Positions 45,725-56,390 of a stretch of DNA of 64,000 bases are shown in pieces; within the stretch, counting starts at the first letter, position 1, and each line of letters begins with the position of its first letter. The notes under the pieces are model-generated. The model was not told where the DNA came from, did no database searches, and saw nothing but the letters and a program-made list of their open reading frames with translations. Both the position numbers and the translations under genes were made by a program. This stretch comes from Isoetes taiwanensis (Eukaryota > Streptophyta > Lycopodiopsida > Isoetales > Isoetaceae): the NCBI GenBank assembly GCA_021234155.1, contig JAJEKV010000036.1, positions 8,015,426-8,079,425 of the forward strand. The letters run 5' to 3'.

Positions 45725-45798
45725 TGGCATCAGAGCTACGGCTCTTGATCTGATCCTGGAAGACCTGTGGGGGAAGGCTTTAGAAGACCTGGAGAAGG

Positions 45799-46498
45799 AT
45801 GCTCTGGCCGAGAAGGAACAGCTAGCTATCTGTGTATGATCACGACGTCCGAGCGCTAGAACATGACAAATGGATGTGGTAGAAAAATATAAAATGTAAG
45901 ATAGATAGTGTGCGAGAACAGGCAATTCAAACCGGCATAATTGGAGCATAATAGGATGATGCAAACTCTCAGAGGAGGAACGTCGGGGGGGAGGAGCTCA
46001 AGATACCGGCGATGGGCGATTCAAAATTTCAGAGCCGTTAAGAAATAGATATAGGAATAAAATAAAATAAAATAAATAATTTGGAAAACCAAAGAATTTG
46101 GAAAACAAAGGGGATGGAACGCGGCATAGTGGGGAGAGAACACCAGTCGACTGTACAGTGACAAATGATGGGACACGTGGCGGAGACGGGATAGAAAACG
46201 TGCAGATAATAGTAAAAATATGTAAAAATATATAAAATATAAAACGTCGGGAGTTAGCGCATATGATTGGACGTGACGGATAGTAGTAATCATGACAACT
46301 ACGGTAGCCATAATAATGAAAATATAGAGAAAATAGGAAAAGGTACAGATGTCAGCTAACGGGCTAGGGATATGTGGCGGGATTAGCAGACGAAAACTTT
46401 TGTGACAGGATAGGACAAGACTGGCATTTAAGGTGGACGGCCGGAATTAAGTGGGCGGGAAATCTGACAGATTTCGTAAACCCTAAATACCCTAAATT
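45799..46498. other. Non-coding stretch
   Basis: After the duplication breakpoint the sequence is unique in the window. 46058-46080 is a (TAAAA)n-like run. No gene is seen. Confidence 0.5.
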
Positions 46499-46506
46499 CT
46501 ATATAA
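46498..46506 (+). promoter_or_regulatory. TATA-like element before the Cys-rich frame
   Basis: TCTATATAAC, preceded by CCCTAAATACCCTAAAT, lies about 160 bases upstream of the first ATG of the Cys-rich frame. Telo-box-like AAACCCTAA at 46479-46487 is common in plant promoters. Confidence 0.4.
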
Positions 46507-46662
46507 CAGTTATAACGAAGGAAAGAGTGAGTGTGAAGACCATTCCCTAGAATTCAAGATCTCCCGGCCCCTTGAGCGCCTCAGCGCTTGAAGCTCTGGA
46601 ATTTAGGCCAAACAGGGAAGCGCCAGCACGTCTCAGCCTCCGGCCCAGCCTTGAAACAAAAA

Positions 46663-47211
46663 ATGGACAAGGGTAAGAAAGTTCTGGTGGATATAGATGG
46701 GGAGAAGAAGGTCGGCAAGAAGCGCTCCAGCTCTGGCACTCCAGGCAACCTCACGGTGCCATTCAACCCAGATCTTGAGGAGCTTAATCCCTGGTGCATC
46801 TGCTTTGACAGTTGTATGTGCCTAAGGAGAGGCTTGCCATCATGCATCAGTTGCGGCAACGTTCATTGTCTATACTGTGACCGAATACACCATGCACAGT
46901 CCATGCGAGATAGTGGTTATACCTTGGGATTGCTAGAAGTACTCGGAGTATTAGGCGACAAGAACGACTCAGTGAGGCGCCAAGACATGGATCGAACTAT
47001 GCAGTGCTTCAACAGATTACAGGTTCATGCTGCGATACAAGGGTCCTCGAGTTATCAACACAACCTTTTGGTATGTGATTTCGGGAAGGTCTGTATTTAC
47101 TGCTGCGAGAAGAACCCCGTTGATTTTCTGTGTCGGGCGTATATGGGGAGAAATCTGGAAAAGGTTAAGAAGATCGGGGAACCGTCTTCGGAAAAGAAGC
47201 CAAAAAATTAG
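46663..47211 (+). CDS. Cys-rich putative zinc-binding protein, unrecognised
   Basis: The first ATG is 46663; the same frame is open further upstream, from 46588, but without an ATG. The product is about 182 residues. A Lys-rich start (MDKGKKVLVDIDGEKKVGKK) is followed by a dense Cys/His module around residues 46-79: CxC, CxC, CxxC, HCxxC and a final HH (CICFDSCMCLRRGLPSC, ISCGNVHCLYCDRIHH). This can hold two zinc ions. After a less ordered middle comes a second Cys group (CDFGKVCIYCCEKNP) and a basic tail ending in EKKPKN. Nuclear or nucleic-acid binding is plausible from the basic ends but not shown. Spacing does not match RING, LIM or CCHC knuckles that I know. It has no introns or frame breaks and has a TATA box. 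It could be a retroposed gene or an ORF of an unrecognised element. Confidence 0.45.
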   Translation: MDKGKKVLVDIDGEKKVGKKRSSSGTPGNLTVPFNPDLEELNPWCICFDSCMCLRRGLPSCISCGNVHCLYCDRIHHAQSMRDSGYTLGLLEVLGVLGDKNDSVRRQDMDRTMQCFNRLQVHAAIQGSSSYQHNLLVCDFGKVCIYCCEKNPVDFLCRAYMGRNLEKVKKIGEPSSEKKPKN

Positions 47212-48791
47212 TCCCTCCAGGAAAAAGGGGATGCATGCCACGCCTTTTCGGTTATATCTTATTGTTTTACTCTTTTCTGTTTCTTGTTTAAGATAATCCT
47301 TTGATCAACCTGTTTAGATCCAGCAATGACATTAATTTTCGGGAGGCCGCCAAGGATAGATAATATGTATCAGCTTTTGACTGTAAAAAGCTCAGTGCAG
47401 GTAATCCCGATCAGAAGGGATACAATTTTTGTTTGAGAAAAATCGATTATGGGTAGGAATGGCTGAAAAAGCCATGAAATGTAACTGAGAGAAATAACTT
47501 TTCTTTTGAATAGAGTATAGAATTATGCAGTAAGTATAGCTTCGTATGTTTTACATAGTATCTTTGCCTCAGTGTTGATCATTCGTAGCCTATGGTTGTA
47601 ACTGAGTATCTCTCCATACATCTCTGAGGTGACTATATGAAACCATATCGGGTGGTACATGGGAAGTTAGGAAAGGGTACCTAGAGTTCAGTTAGGCATG
47701 CCGACAACATCAAATAAAGGGCTGGCTGGCTTGACGATAAACTAGTCTGCATACGGCTTCATTTCAGTAACAGGCACAAACTGGACGACCAACGAGATGT
47801 CAAAATTAAACATATGGTATATGAAATTAAGAAGATGCACATAGCAGGTTGGCAGAAATACGACCGAAAGTAAGGAAGGGCGTATGTATAATGGGGCAAC
47901 AACTCTAAGGGTGGGGACCCACATAGGAGGCAAAAGATAAAAAAGATAAAAAAGAAAATAATACGACAAGGCGTGTAAATGTACTATATACGATGTATTG
48001 AGGTAAGTATAGATGTAATCGTAGAGGTGTATATGATATGATAGGTACGAACGCAGATGTATGGAAGTGACCTAGTAAAAGTGAAAAGGAGAAGTTGGGC
48101 GGGTACGTCAACCTCTCTTAACCTAGGAGATGCAACAACCACAAAGGAGGGACGAACAGAAAATCAGATAAATAAGGGGTCCAGGAGTAGATGGTGCAAA
48201 GGGTGGAAGGCTAAGCTATGGGACAGAGAGACGGGTGTCTCTGCCATACACCAGGACAGAGTAGGAAAATAGCCCACTGGCTGGTGCCGACTGCTAAGCA
48301 ACAGACACCAACTTACCCGGCCCATAAAATGGAAACGAAAATGGAAGTGGAAAGACAGAGGTTGCCAAGTACGGGATAGTGGGAGGCAACTCCCCGACCG
48401 TACACCAGGACAGTGAGGACCCAATCCTCCGGTTGGTGCACCAAAGTCACAAAAACCCACTGCCAAAAGGATACAACGAAAACAAGGCAGTTCATATGGT
48501 ACCGGAAATCATGGAATCCAGGGAATTGAATACAAATCTAAGGGCCAGCCAAAAGACGCCGATAGTAAAGTGCGGACACAAACACCCAATAGTCATATCT
48601 TGGATGGGATAATTCGAAATTTGAAATTCAAAAATCGAAAGGATATGGGGGGAAACGCCCGAACGGCTACATAAGGGAACACGATATAGTAAGCCTGCGG
48701 AAGAGAAACAGGAAACCGGAAAACACAGAAGAGAGCGAACGGCGGGAAAGGAATTCGGCGAAGCGGTATAACCACAACAATAGAAGGAAGA
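47212..48791. other. Probable 5' region of the LINE
   Basis: No gene. 48215-48300 and 48360-48445 are degenerate repeats sharing TACACCAGGACAG and GGTGC words about 152 bases apart. The LINE's own start is not visible; it may begin anywhere from about 47,900. Confidence 0.4.
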
Positions 48792-49268
48792 ATGGCTAGC
48801 CAAACAGGAGCGGGGGGGGCAAGCAGGGAAGAACTCAAACAAGATCTGCAAGACTTCTTGGCTTAGTTCGAGGTACTGGCGAGCGCGGTGCAACAGAACA
48901 AAGAAACGATAGGGAAAGTGGAAGAACGGGTGCAGGTGGTGGAAGATACAGAGGTGGAAATCCGGAAGAGGATGGAGGAGGTGGAGAAAGAAAAGGCAGA
49001 AATCATACAAAGGTTGGTGATATTAGAAAAGAAACAAATAGATCTAGATGTGTGGCAGAGTTTTGATAGGATTAAACCACACATAGTGGAGTTCAAAGAA
49101 CAGGAAAGGATAAAGCATGATGTAAGGTTGATAGGAGTAGCCGAAAGGCCTAACGAAGACACGTTTCGTGTCACTGCAGAAATAATGGAGAACGTTTTTC
49201 AGGAACACAGGAATGTGATAGTGAAAGCAACCCCAGGCAGGAGCTTGGAGAGGGAGGGCGACATATAA
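48792..49268 (+). pseudogene. LINE ORF1, coiled-coil RNA-binding protein with a nonsense codon
   Basis: ATG at 48792 opens MASQTGAGGASREELKQDL. A TAG at 48864-48866 interrupts the frame, which then continues for 134 codons. A heptad-rich coiled coil (KVEERVQVVEDTEVEIRKRM and on to LVILEKKQIDLD) is followed by HDVRLIGVAERPNEDTF, the L1-type entry into the RRM-like domain. The frame ends early at 49268, with a damaged C-terminal domain in other frames. Its layout matches the other ORF1 at 24.0-24.9 kb. The trimeric RNA chaperone role is known for this family. Confidence 0.7.
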
Positions 49269-49814
49269 ATGTGACTATGAGGGACCTCGGCAGCCAAGGA
49301 AAGAATCATCCACGCTAGGGTTCAAACTAAGGAATGGACTCAAAGTACAAGAGGCCTTAATTGACCATGCGGAGGCAAGGGTTCTGAGGGAATCATGAAA
49401 GTCGAGAACCCGAAGCCCAAGGGAGTACAAGCGAGGGGGTAAAGAATGGGAAACTATACCTCAAAAGAGGCCGAGAGAACACATCGCAAGAATCGACAAC
49501 GCAGGAGATGGGATGGACCCCCAGATCCGGCCGGAGATGGACACCACTGCAAACGGAGGCAACGAGAGGACGGGGACAGCTGAAACAGATAAGGGAAATA
49601 ACACCATCCGGGGCAATAGACCGGGAACAAAGACCCAAGATTCTAAATACGCATACACCTAGGGTGGGGGAAGCGGAAAAGAGGTCTAAGGGACCTAGAT
49701 CAAACATAACGTGTACGACAAGGGAGAGGGGGGGGGGGAACAAAAAAACGAGGGGCGCTTAAGGAAAGGACACGCGACTAGAACAAAGAGGGAGGCGGGG
49801 GGGGGAAAGGAAGG

Positions 49815-50314
49815 AAGAAGTAACGATCCGGCAATCGGAATTGCAGGATATCCTTGGGATGATGGAGAACGCCTACACGAAGCACGAGACCAGGATATCA
49901 TATGCCTGGTAGAGACATGGGAACACAGCACAAAGAGGCTACCAGACCAGGTTACACATTGTTCACGTGTTGGAGGGAAAAGAACTACAAAAAATAGGAA
50001 GAGGAAGCGCAGGGCTAGCCTGCTACATTAGGAATAGCAGTGTCAAAAAAGCATGTATTTTGGAAAAAGACATTAATAAAAGATACATGCTTATAAATAT
50101 TGTGTTGCTTGATTACAGAAACCTATATTTGCTAATAGTATACTATCCACCCCAATGTGATAAACTGGAACTATTAAGCATGGGAGAGATTGTCATGAAA
50201 GACAGGGATAAGGAAATGCTGATCATAGTAGGGGATATTAACGCAAGGATCCGGATCGAACAGGCAGCAAAGCGGGATAGACAAACCGGAGGCGGGCGGT
50301 GGACACATGCCTAA
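49815..50314 (+). pseudogene. LINE ORF2 endonuclease domain, frame-shifted
   Basis: One frame gives DQDIICLVETWEHSTK (49888-49935), the 'DIICLxETW' metal-binding motif of APE-type endonucleases. After a frame shift near 49970 the next frame gives GRGSAGLACYIRNS, LYLLIVYYPPQ and MLIIVGDINARI, with the GDxN catalytic signature. The catalytic His region is lost, as the frame ends at 50314. This domain nicks target DNA to prime reverse transcription in active elements; here it is broken. Confidence 0.8.
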
Positions 50315-51139
50315 GAGGGGAAGAATGGCAACCCGACACGATGAGACTTAAATGGAGATGACAAATGAGAGGAGAAACACCGATAGAGGTATGTACGGCC
50401 TACGATACAATTATATGCAATGGCCTAAGAAGATGGGAGGCTTCGGCCGCTCATGCACAAACGCCACCTGAGCGAGATAGTAGACTATGTGATAGCAAAT
50501 GAGGAAGCAATAAAGGAAATCTGAAGATGGAGTTAGGGGAATGGCCGCTAGGAAGGAGGGGAGGGACACTGCACCCATACCGCCAAGATGAATGTGGCAA
50601 GGGGAAGAAACAGATGACAAGCAAGGAAGAGGCAAACAGGCCAAAATAACAGTTAAATTCATAGAAAATGAGTGGGAACATTCATAAAAAACTAGAAAAA
50701 AGAAAATAAAAGAAAAGGAATGGGGAGAGGAATGAAGGACCAGAGAAATGACATGAATGACATCTTGGAAGAAGCAAATAAAATGGCATTTGGGAGAAGA
50801 GAAAGAGGAAGGAGGGCTATAGCATTTCGAAGGGTCATATGGTTTGACGGAGTGTGCATGGAACAAATCGAAGGAGAGTCAAACAGTAAAAGGAACGGAG
50901 GCATACCAAGAGGAACGCGGCAAATATGTGAAAATATTGAAAAGAAAGAAAGCTCGGGACTAAGAACCATCAATGGGGATTGGCCAAGACCAAAAGAGAC
51001 CTAAGATATTCGAACAATATGAAAAAGGCTCAAAACAAAAGCGATACAAAGAGCGTAAGAGGAGGGGAGAGGAATGGAAATAGAAATAGACCGGACCGAT
51101 ACTGAACGTCACAGACAAAATGTGGGTCGCACCAATCAT
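50315..51139 (+). other. Degraded LINE ORF2 middle
   Basis: Purine-rich on the plus strand in the same style as the flanking LINE coding DNA, with many stops in all frames. It is the expected place of the endonuclease-RT linker. Confidence 0.5.
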
Positions 51140-51226
51140 GGCCCCAGAAGGTAGACATAAACCTCCCTTCTCCAAGGAAGAGGTGACATGGGCACTAAAC
51201 AAAATGGCAAACAATAAGGCCCCGGA
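51140..51226 (+). pseudogene. LINE ORF2, start of the RT domain (left of the hAT insertion)
   Basis: Reads PFSKEEVTWALNKMANNKAPD, the 'A... K... NNKAPG' start of non-LTR reverse transcriptases, then breaks at the transposon. GCCCCGGA (51219-51226) is the left target duplication. Confidence 0.85.
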
Positions 51227-51741
51227 CAGGGTTTCCCTTATGAAAAATTTTTGTATGTGTAAATATAGAACATTGGGCGAATTTCACAATTTAGAAGTTA
51301 GCTAAGGTGGCGAATATTTTCTTTCATGGAAGTTAGGGCATAGTACCCAAGGCGAAATTTTGACGAAGGTTGAACAATATAGATTAATATTTTAGTGCTT
51401 ATACAACCATACGTTTTCACAACTATTTTTTATTTCAAACACATTTTGATGATGTGCCATGGCTCTACCTTGTTTTAATTGTTATTTTATTATGGAAATG
51501 AACTTAATAAGCCAACGAATATAACTTATGCCAAAATTACAAAGGTTTTATGCAAAAGGCCAATGTCTAGATCAAAACTTGGTGAGCAGTGCAAGGCTTA
51601 GGTCAAGATATGCACAATACTATTTTTATAAGCAACAATCCGATCAAATATGGCATGTTGAACACGTTCCTCAGGAAAATACCTGGGCCAAAGAATTCTT
51701 TATTCTTGTTCTTATACAGGTCAATAAAAGTATGGTATCGA

Positions 51742-51910
51742 TGTGGTGTATGGAGTCATAAATGAACCCAAAAAACAACTAGCATGAAAATCTAAGGAAT
51801 CAAAGCATACCACGCAGGCACTAATGCATTCATGCTATCGACCAGACAAAGAAGGAGGCGCACCCAAGATGAGGGAAGGACATCGGACGCAAAAAAAAAA
51901 AAAAAAAAAA
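51742..51910 (+). mobile_element. Short poly(A) retroposon inside the hAT element
   Basis: The 16-base AAAAGTATGGTATCGA occurs at 51726-51741 and 51911-51926. Between them is a ~150-bp unique sequence ending in about 20 A. A poly(A) tail followed by a long target duplication is the signature of LINE-mended retroposition. No A/B boxes of a tRNA-derived SINE were recognised; a 5'-truncated LINE tail or retroposed transcript is possible. Confidence 0.65.
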
Positions 51911-52087
51911 AAAAGTATGGTATCGAATAACCCAGAGAGTTCCCTGGTTGGGCATTCCATAAACATATACACATGATGACCAGGTATGCATTGGGGTTTC
52001 TACAACCGTCTTGCATCTTGTTGTAACGTAAGCCAATATAATTACTAAATAGGTGCAGGATAGGATGGTTAAACGTGGAGATGAGGT

Positions 52088-53706
52088 CTACCTCAGATCC
52101 AAAACCTCAAACTTTAGTCCTGGATTCATAAAGACATGGGAAGAATGGACATATATTGCTCCTCCTCCAATGGGCTCCTCATGTGGATGAAAACCACGCT
52201 GTTGACACTGCTGTATGACCTTCATCCCCCCTGGATCAGATAAACGGAAGATACCGAAAGTTCTGCAAAACAAAAGTTGTCAAAAAATGGACACATATGA
52301 TGCCATTTGCGTTATAATTTACTTTACCTCTCAGCATCCGTGGGAGCCATGACAATTGCAATAGCTTCATTCAGCATAACCTGGAAAAGGATATCGTTAT
52401 CTCCACATGCTGCACATCATGTAGAATTTTATACTACTGCACCAGGCAGTTATAAACCAAGCTGGCAAGCATAAAGTTGGCAACTCTACAAGGCTGTGAT
52501 GAAATCTTCCATGATATATCATGCTTGGCCTTTCAGTCCAACCAACACAAAAGGTTTTTGTTATCAACTTCCAAGAATCCAAGTTCAATGGTGGAGGTTC
52601 ACATAGTTATCATGGCTACCCATATAAGGGCAAAATGTCACGCAAAGCCACATGCTAATATATTTACTTCAGCCAAATAGCAATCATATTATACAATCAT
52701 ATTATACTATCTCGTTTGTCTTATTACAAATAACAAAAAGTGTACAAACCTGATACGAGTAATGCGTGTGCAGATCTATAGATGACATGAAGCAAGTTTG
52801 AGATGGATGTGTCTGCAAATATCAGTGATATATCGGCATCAAATAGCTCATACAAAAGTGCTACATATGCTAATATTACTAAATGATTTATGACAACAAA
52901 TATATAAAGTATCAAGACCCTTACATGTATCCATCCCAACTGGAAAAGATTCCTTTTGTCTTGAATCTCAAAAATTTCTTCTTCATTAACAGTTTGACAC
53001 TGAGAGAAAAGAAACGTATGAAAGACAGCAGCACACAAATGAAATCAACATCATAAGGCAGTTACAGATAGCTACTCGCAGAATCTGAAGTCGATTCCTA
53101 TTTTGGGATGATTAAAGTTGTTACATTGAATACTCCTTTTCTCTGTAGAAACAAAGATGGCATGCTGTTATTTACTCTATGGGTTTCCATAAAGCAATAT
53201 TTATATGTTTCCTCCTCATGTTATTCAAACAAGAACTGAAGGCATATGTACCAGGGATCCTGCAAGGATTCCACAGGTTTCAAGGTTCTTCACTGTGTTT
53301 GCTCGTGCCACAGCCATGAACTCATCCATCCTTTTTGCTGACTGCAAAACATTAGAAGCACAAACCCTTTCAGAGAAATTCTAAAGTCGTCTTTTCCTTC
53401 TTGTGTCTCAAAAACAAATAGCCTTACAATGTGTAGATTTTTAGGGTTTTTCTGACCAGAAAGATCTGCATGGAATTCTGGAGATCCAGGTCTTGGGTCG
53501 GCAACCTCTGAGGGCCATAGCTGTCCATTTTCAGAAGTCAGGGGTGCTGCTTGAACTGGTGCAACAACTGCAGGTGGAACAGGTGTAGCAGCTAAAGGTG
53601 GAGCCAATTGGGCCACCAAATTGTATGGATCCAACCTTGAAGAAACAATCTCTTGCTGCAATCTTGAACCTGGTCTAGCCCAAATGGAATTGTCTTGACC
53701 AGTAGG
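52088..53706 (-). pseudogene. Captured AMSH-like JAMM deubiquitinase gene, C-terminal half
   Basis: Seven exons on the minus strand. 53428-53706: Pro/Ala-rich linker with EVADPRPGSPEF. 53299-53341: RMDEFMAVARANTVKNLETC and GILAGS. 53078-53142: VFNVTTLIIPK and ESTSDS. 52925-52999: CQTVNEEEIFEIQDKRNLF to LGWIH. 52750-52812: THPSQTCFMSSIDLHTHYSY. 52328-52380: VMLNEAIAIVMAPTDAE. 52088-52262: TFGIFRLSDPGGM, RGFHPHEEP, HVFMNPGLKFEVLDLR and stop. The JAMM zinc motif HxHP...SxxD is intact. In plants AMSH proteins cleave K63/K48 ubiquitin chains at endosomes with ESCRT-III. Phases fit at all joints. A TAG at 53098-53100 replaces the usual Gln in LIIPKQE, and the donor after that exon reads GC rather than GT, so the copy is unlikely to give full protein. 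The N-terminal MIT-like half is not found in the 0.9 kb upstream within the element. Confidence 0.92.
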
Positions 53707-54697
53707 CTGCAATAGGAAATCTGCAATAGGCAATAGGTAACTTGCAATAGGAAATCTGCGTTGTTGTGCAAAATAAGAAAATACGTTATACATAACCTGC
53801 AAAACGAATTATGCATCGTGGAAAATAAGAAATATGCTAAGAATGTGCAAAATAGAGAAAGACTTCAATATTGCTCTGCACCGCGAAGCTTCAGAAAATG
53901 TTTCTACTTACAATTGCTTAAATGAGTTGAGTGATGTCCACCCCGACGATCCAGTTGTGTAAGTTTCTTTACATTGTGACCACAATAGTTTCTTTAGAAA
54001 ATTCTGAAAGCATGAGGCTATGCACTTCTTCTGATTTTAGGTAAGAGACCTATCTTCACAAGACACCACTGTAAAAACATTACAGAAATCTGCAGAAACC
54101 AAAGCTCATCACGCTATTTGATTCCACAAAACCTATAAATCAAATATAAACAGTTTCTACATCATAGTAATGTAGATTTTGACATAATATCATTTGAGAA
54201 AAATGCTCTGGAAAGTTGTACCTGGAATGCACAGTTCTGGAAGCCATGAAAAAATATTTCCGGAATGCGCAGTTCTGGAAACAGGCACAAAAGAAAAAGC
54301 TTGATATACATGCAAATACCTGCACTAATTTAGAACTCTAAAGATCTGTACAAGCACCATGCCTGGCGGTTTGCAAGACAGGAAAACAAAGGCCATCAAG
54401 GAAAAATATTGACCTCTATCGAATCGGCTGCTTCCCATTTTTGCAAAGCGGCTATTAGCAACAATAGGCGAATTTAATCTAGAAATAAAAAATCATAGGA
54501 GAAACCTAGGCGAATACTCGAAAGCCCGCCATAGTTTCTCTGGCGACTTTAAGCTCGGAGGGAGCCTCCACCGTCGAAGAGTGGGCGAAAATAAAAAATC
54601 ACATTAATTACGTAACCTACCTCACATTCGTATGAAATTTTAAAAATTCCTTAAATATAGCAACTTAGCGAATATTCGCCCCATAAGGGAAACCCTG

Positions 54698-55458
54698 GCC
54701 CCGGACCTATATGGGCTAACAGCGGAGATGTTGAAATGCGTAGGAACAGAGATAGTAGGGATCATAACAGAGATATTCAATGAGGTAGTACATTCAGGCC
54801 TACCGGAAAGATGGCAGTTTAATAAGGTAATTCCGCTCCATAAAGGAGGAAACAAAGAAGAACCGAGTAATTACAGGACTATTATGGTCAGTTCAGTATT
54901 CGCGAAATGGTTCGGGAAAACTTTGGATCAGAAACTGAAAACGTGGGCAGAAGCAGGGAAGCTCAGAGCACAAGGCCAGGCCGGTTTTTGACCAGAGTAC
55001 TCGACTACGGACCATCTGGTGACCCTAAGGATAATGATAGAGCAGACAAGGGAGAGTAACAAGAAGATCATATATTGCTTCGTGGACTTTAAAAAAGCCT
55101 TCGACACAGTGCCTAGAGATAAGCTTCTACTTAGACTAATAGGACTAAGAGCACCAGAAGGGTTAGTAGGATCAATTGCAAGGCTATACCAAAAGGTATA
55201 TGCCAAAACAGATGGGGAAGGAGAAGCCATAGAATGCGACACAGGAGTAAAGCAAGGATGTCCACTATCACCCACACTGTTTGGGATATACATAGATGCC
55301 CTACAGGAATTTGTCAATGAGAGACGGGGAGACAGTGAAGCACCAATGATAGGGAAAAAAAAAGTCCCAATAATGCTATATGCGGATGATTTAGGTATGA
55401 TGGCGACCAAAGCCAAAGGGGTGCACAGAATGCTAGAGATACTAGAAGAATTTTGTGC
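54698..55458 (+). pseudogene. LINE ORF2 reverse transcriptase (right of the hAT insertion)
   Basis: Continues the interrupted frame after the target duplication: LYGLTAEMLKCVG, HSGLPERWQFNKVIPLHKGG, NYRTIMVSSVFAKWF, a TGA at 54989-54991, then YSTTDHLVTL, YCFVDFKKAFDTVPRDKLL (motif A with catalytic Asp), GVKQGCPLSPTLFGIYID (motif B) and IMLYADDLGMMA (motif C, YADD). It stops at LEEFCAEF where the LTR-array DNA begins. Fingers and palm are complete; the thumb and C-terminus are lost. Only one nonsense codon is seen, so this LINE is not very old. Confidence 0.92.
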
Positions 55459-56390
55459 GGAGTTTCTGAGTTTCTGCTACTCCAGAGTTTTTGAGTTTCT
55501 GCTACTTGTGGAACTTGCCCGTAAAATTTATATGTGAATTAAAGGGGCGAATTAAGATGGCTGAAGAATAGGCATCTGATTTGATACATAAGCCACCGAT
55601 ATCGAGCATGTGGTTACCTGTGACCACATCTCTGCAAAGAAGCACCCACAAGAAATTAAGCTTGCATATGGTACCTAATCTAATAAATAAAATTTTGCTA
55701 TTACTTCTAAAATTTCGCTTCTTCTTCCATGCTACAGAGTGTCTAGACATACTTAATCTAATAATTACCAGAGGAGAAGCGAAATAAGGCAGCTGCAAAA
55801 GTGGTGAGAATACAAGGGACGGAAATTACAAGCAACCTAACAGGCTCTCCTGTTTATCTCAGCCATAACAGGCTCTCAAGGGGGATTAACCCCCTTGTAT
55901 CATCCGGATTAAAAATCACGGTAGATCTTAGTTCAAGAATTAATTTGAGTTCCTATGTCCGAGTTCCTATGTCTATTCCTTGGCAATTGAAAATTTGTAC
56001 TAAGAAACAGACGAAATGAAAGGGGCTTTTCGTAGACCTGAGGAGCTAAGCCAAGACCGATGATTCATGTCTGCCCGTAAGTGAGCAAATGTTAATAAGC
56101 TTATCGGTGAAAGGGCTTTTTCACGAAATGGTCTGGTACCAAGGTGATGATTCGAAAGCAATCGCCCTATCGGACTTCGAACTCTATCCTCCCCGTAGAA
56201 TAAGGGTGCTTTCCCATGAGATTGGCGACACGGAAATCGGGTCCGTGTCGAAAACCTCTACGCAAGAAAATGCTTGGTGATTACTTCGATTCGGTCAAAA
56301 CCCGAAGTCTTTGAGGTTGAGGCTTCCATGGGAACCTCTGACGCCTTATCTGGACCTCAAGAAAACCTTGAGGTCGGGGATCCATGGCCC

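Larger units (their letters stand above)
43575..45798 (+). repeat. Duplicated block, copy 1 (matches 55488-57690)
   Basis: Starting at AGAGTTTCTGCTACTTGTGG and ending inside CTGGAGAAG, the two blocks match along their length at roughly 90-95 per cent. Each contains, in order: a spacer with a CAAGGGGG/CCCCCTTG hairpin (here 43967-43986), a region of short GACCTGG/CCAGGTC palindromes, LTR-B with an internal MITE, a ~0.5-kb spacer, LTR-A and the first 70 bases of the internal region. Copy 1 then diverges at once, while copy 2 continues into the array. Confidence 0.9.
51227..54697. mobile_element. Non-autonomous hAT element carrying host exons (Pack-hAT)
   Basis: Termini CAGGGTTTCCCTTATG (51227-51242) and its exact complement (54682-54697) form a perfect 16-bp inverted repeat. 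The octamer GCCCCGGA flanks both sides (51219-51226 and 54698-54705) as a perfect 8-bp target duplication. CAGGG termini with 8-bp duplications define hAT. GGCGAA(T) words cluster near both ends (about 51276, 51309 and 51351; 54477, 54509, 54584 and 54668), like the subterminal transposase-binding repeats of hAT elements. The interior shows no transposase. Instead 52088-53706 (minus) is a run of AMSH-like exons with introns. Removing the element rejoins the LINE RT coding region. The source gene would lie elsewhere in the genome. Confidence 0.9.

Noticed and set aside
52088-53706. AMSH-like exons as a normal resident gene
   Set aside because: They lie inside a transposon with perfect ends and target duplication, lack the N-terminal half, and contain a nonsense codon.
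51227-54697. Element classified as MULE or Helitron (common gene-capturing types)
   Set aside because: The target duplication is 8 bp, not 9; ends are CAGGG...CCCTG inverted repeats; no Helitron TC/CTRR ends.
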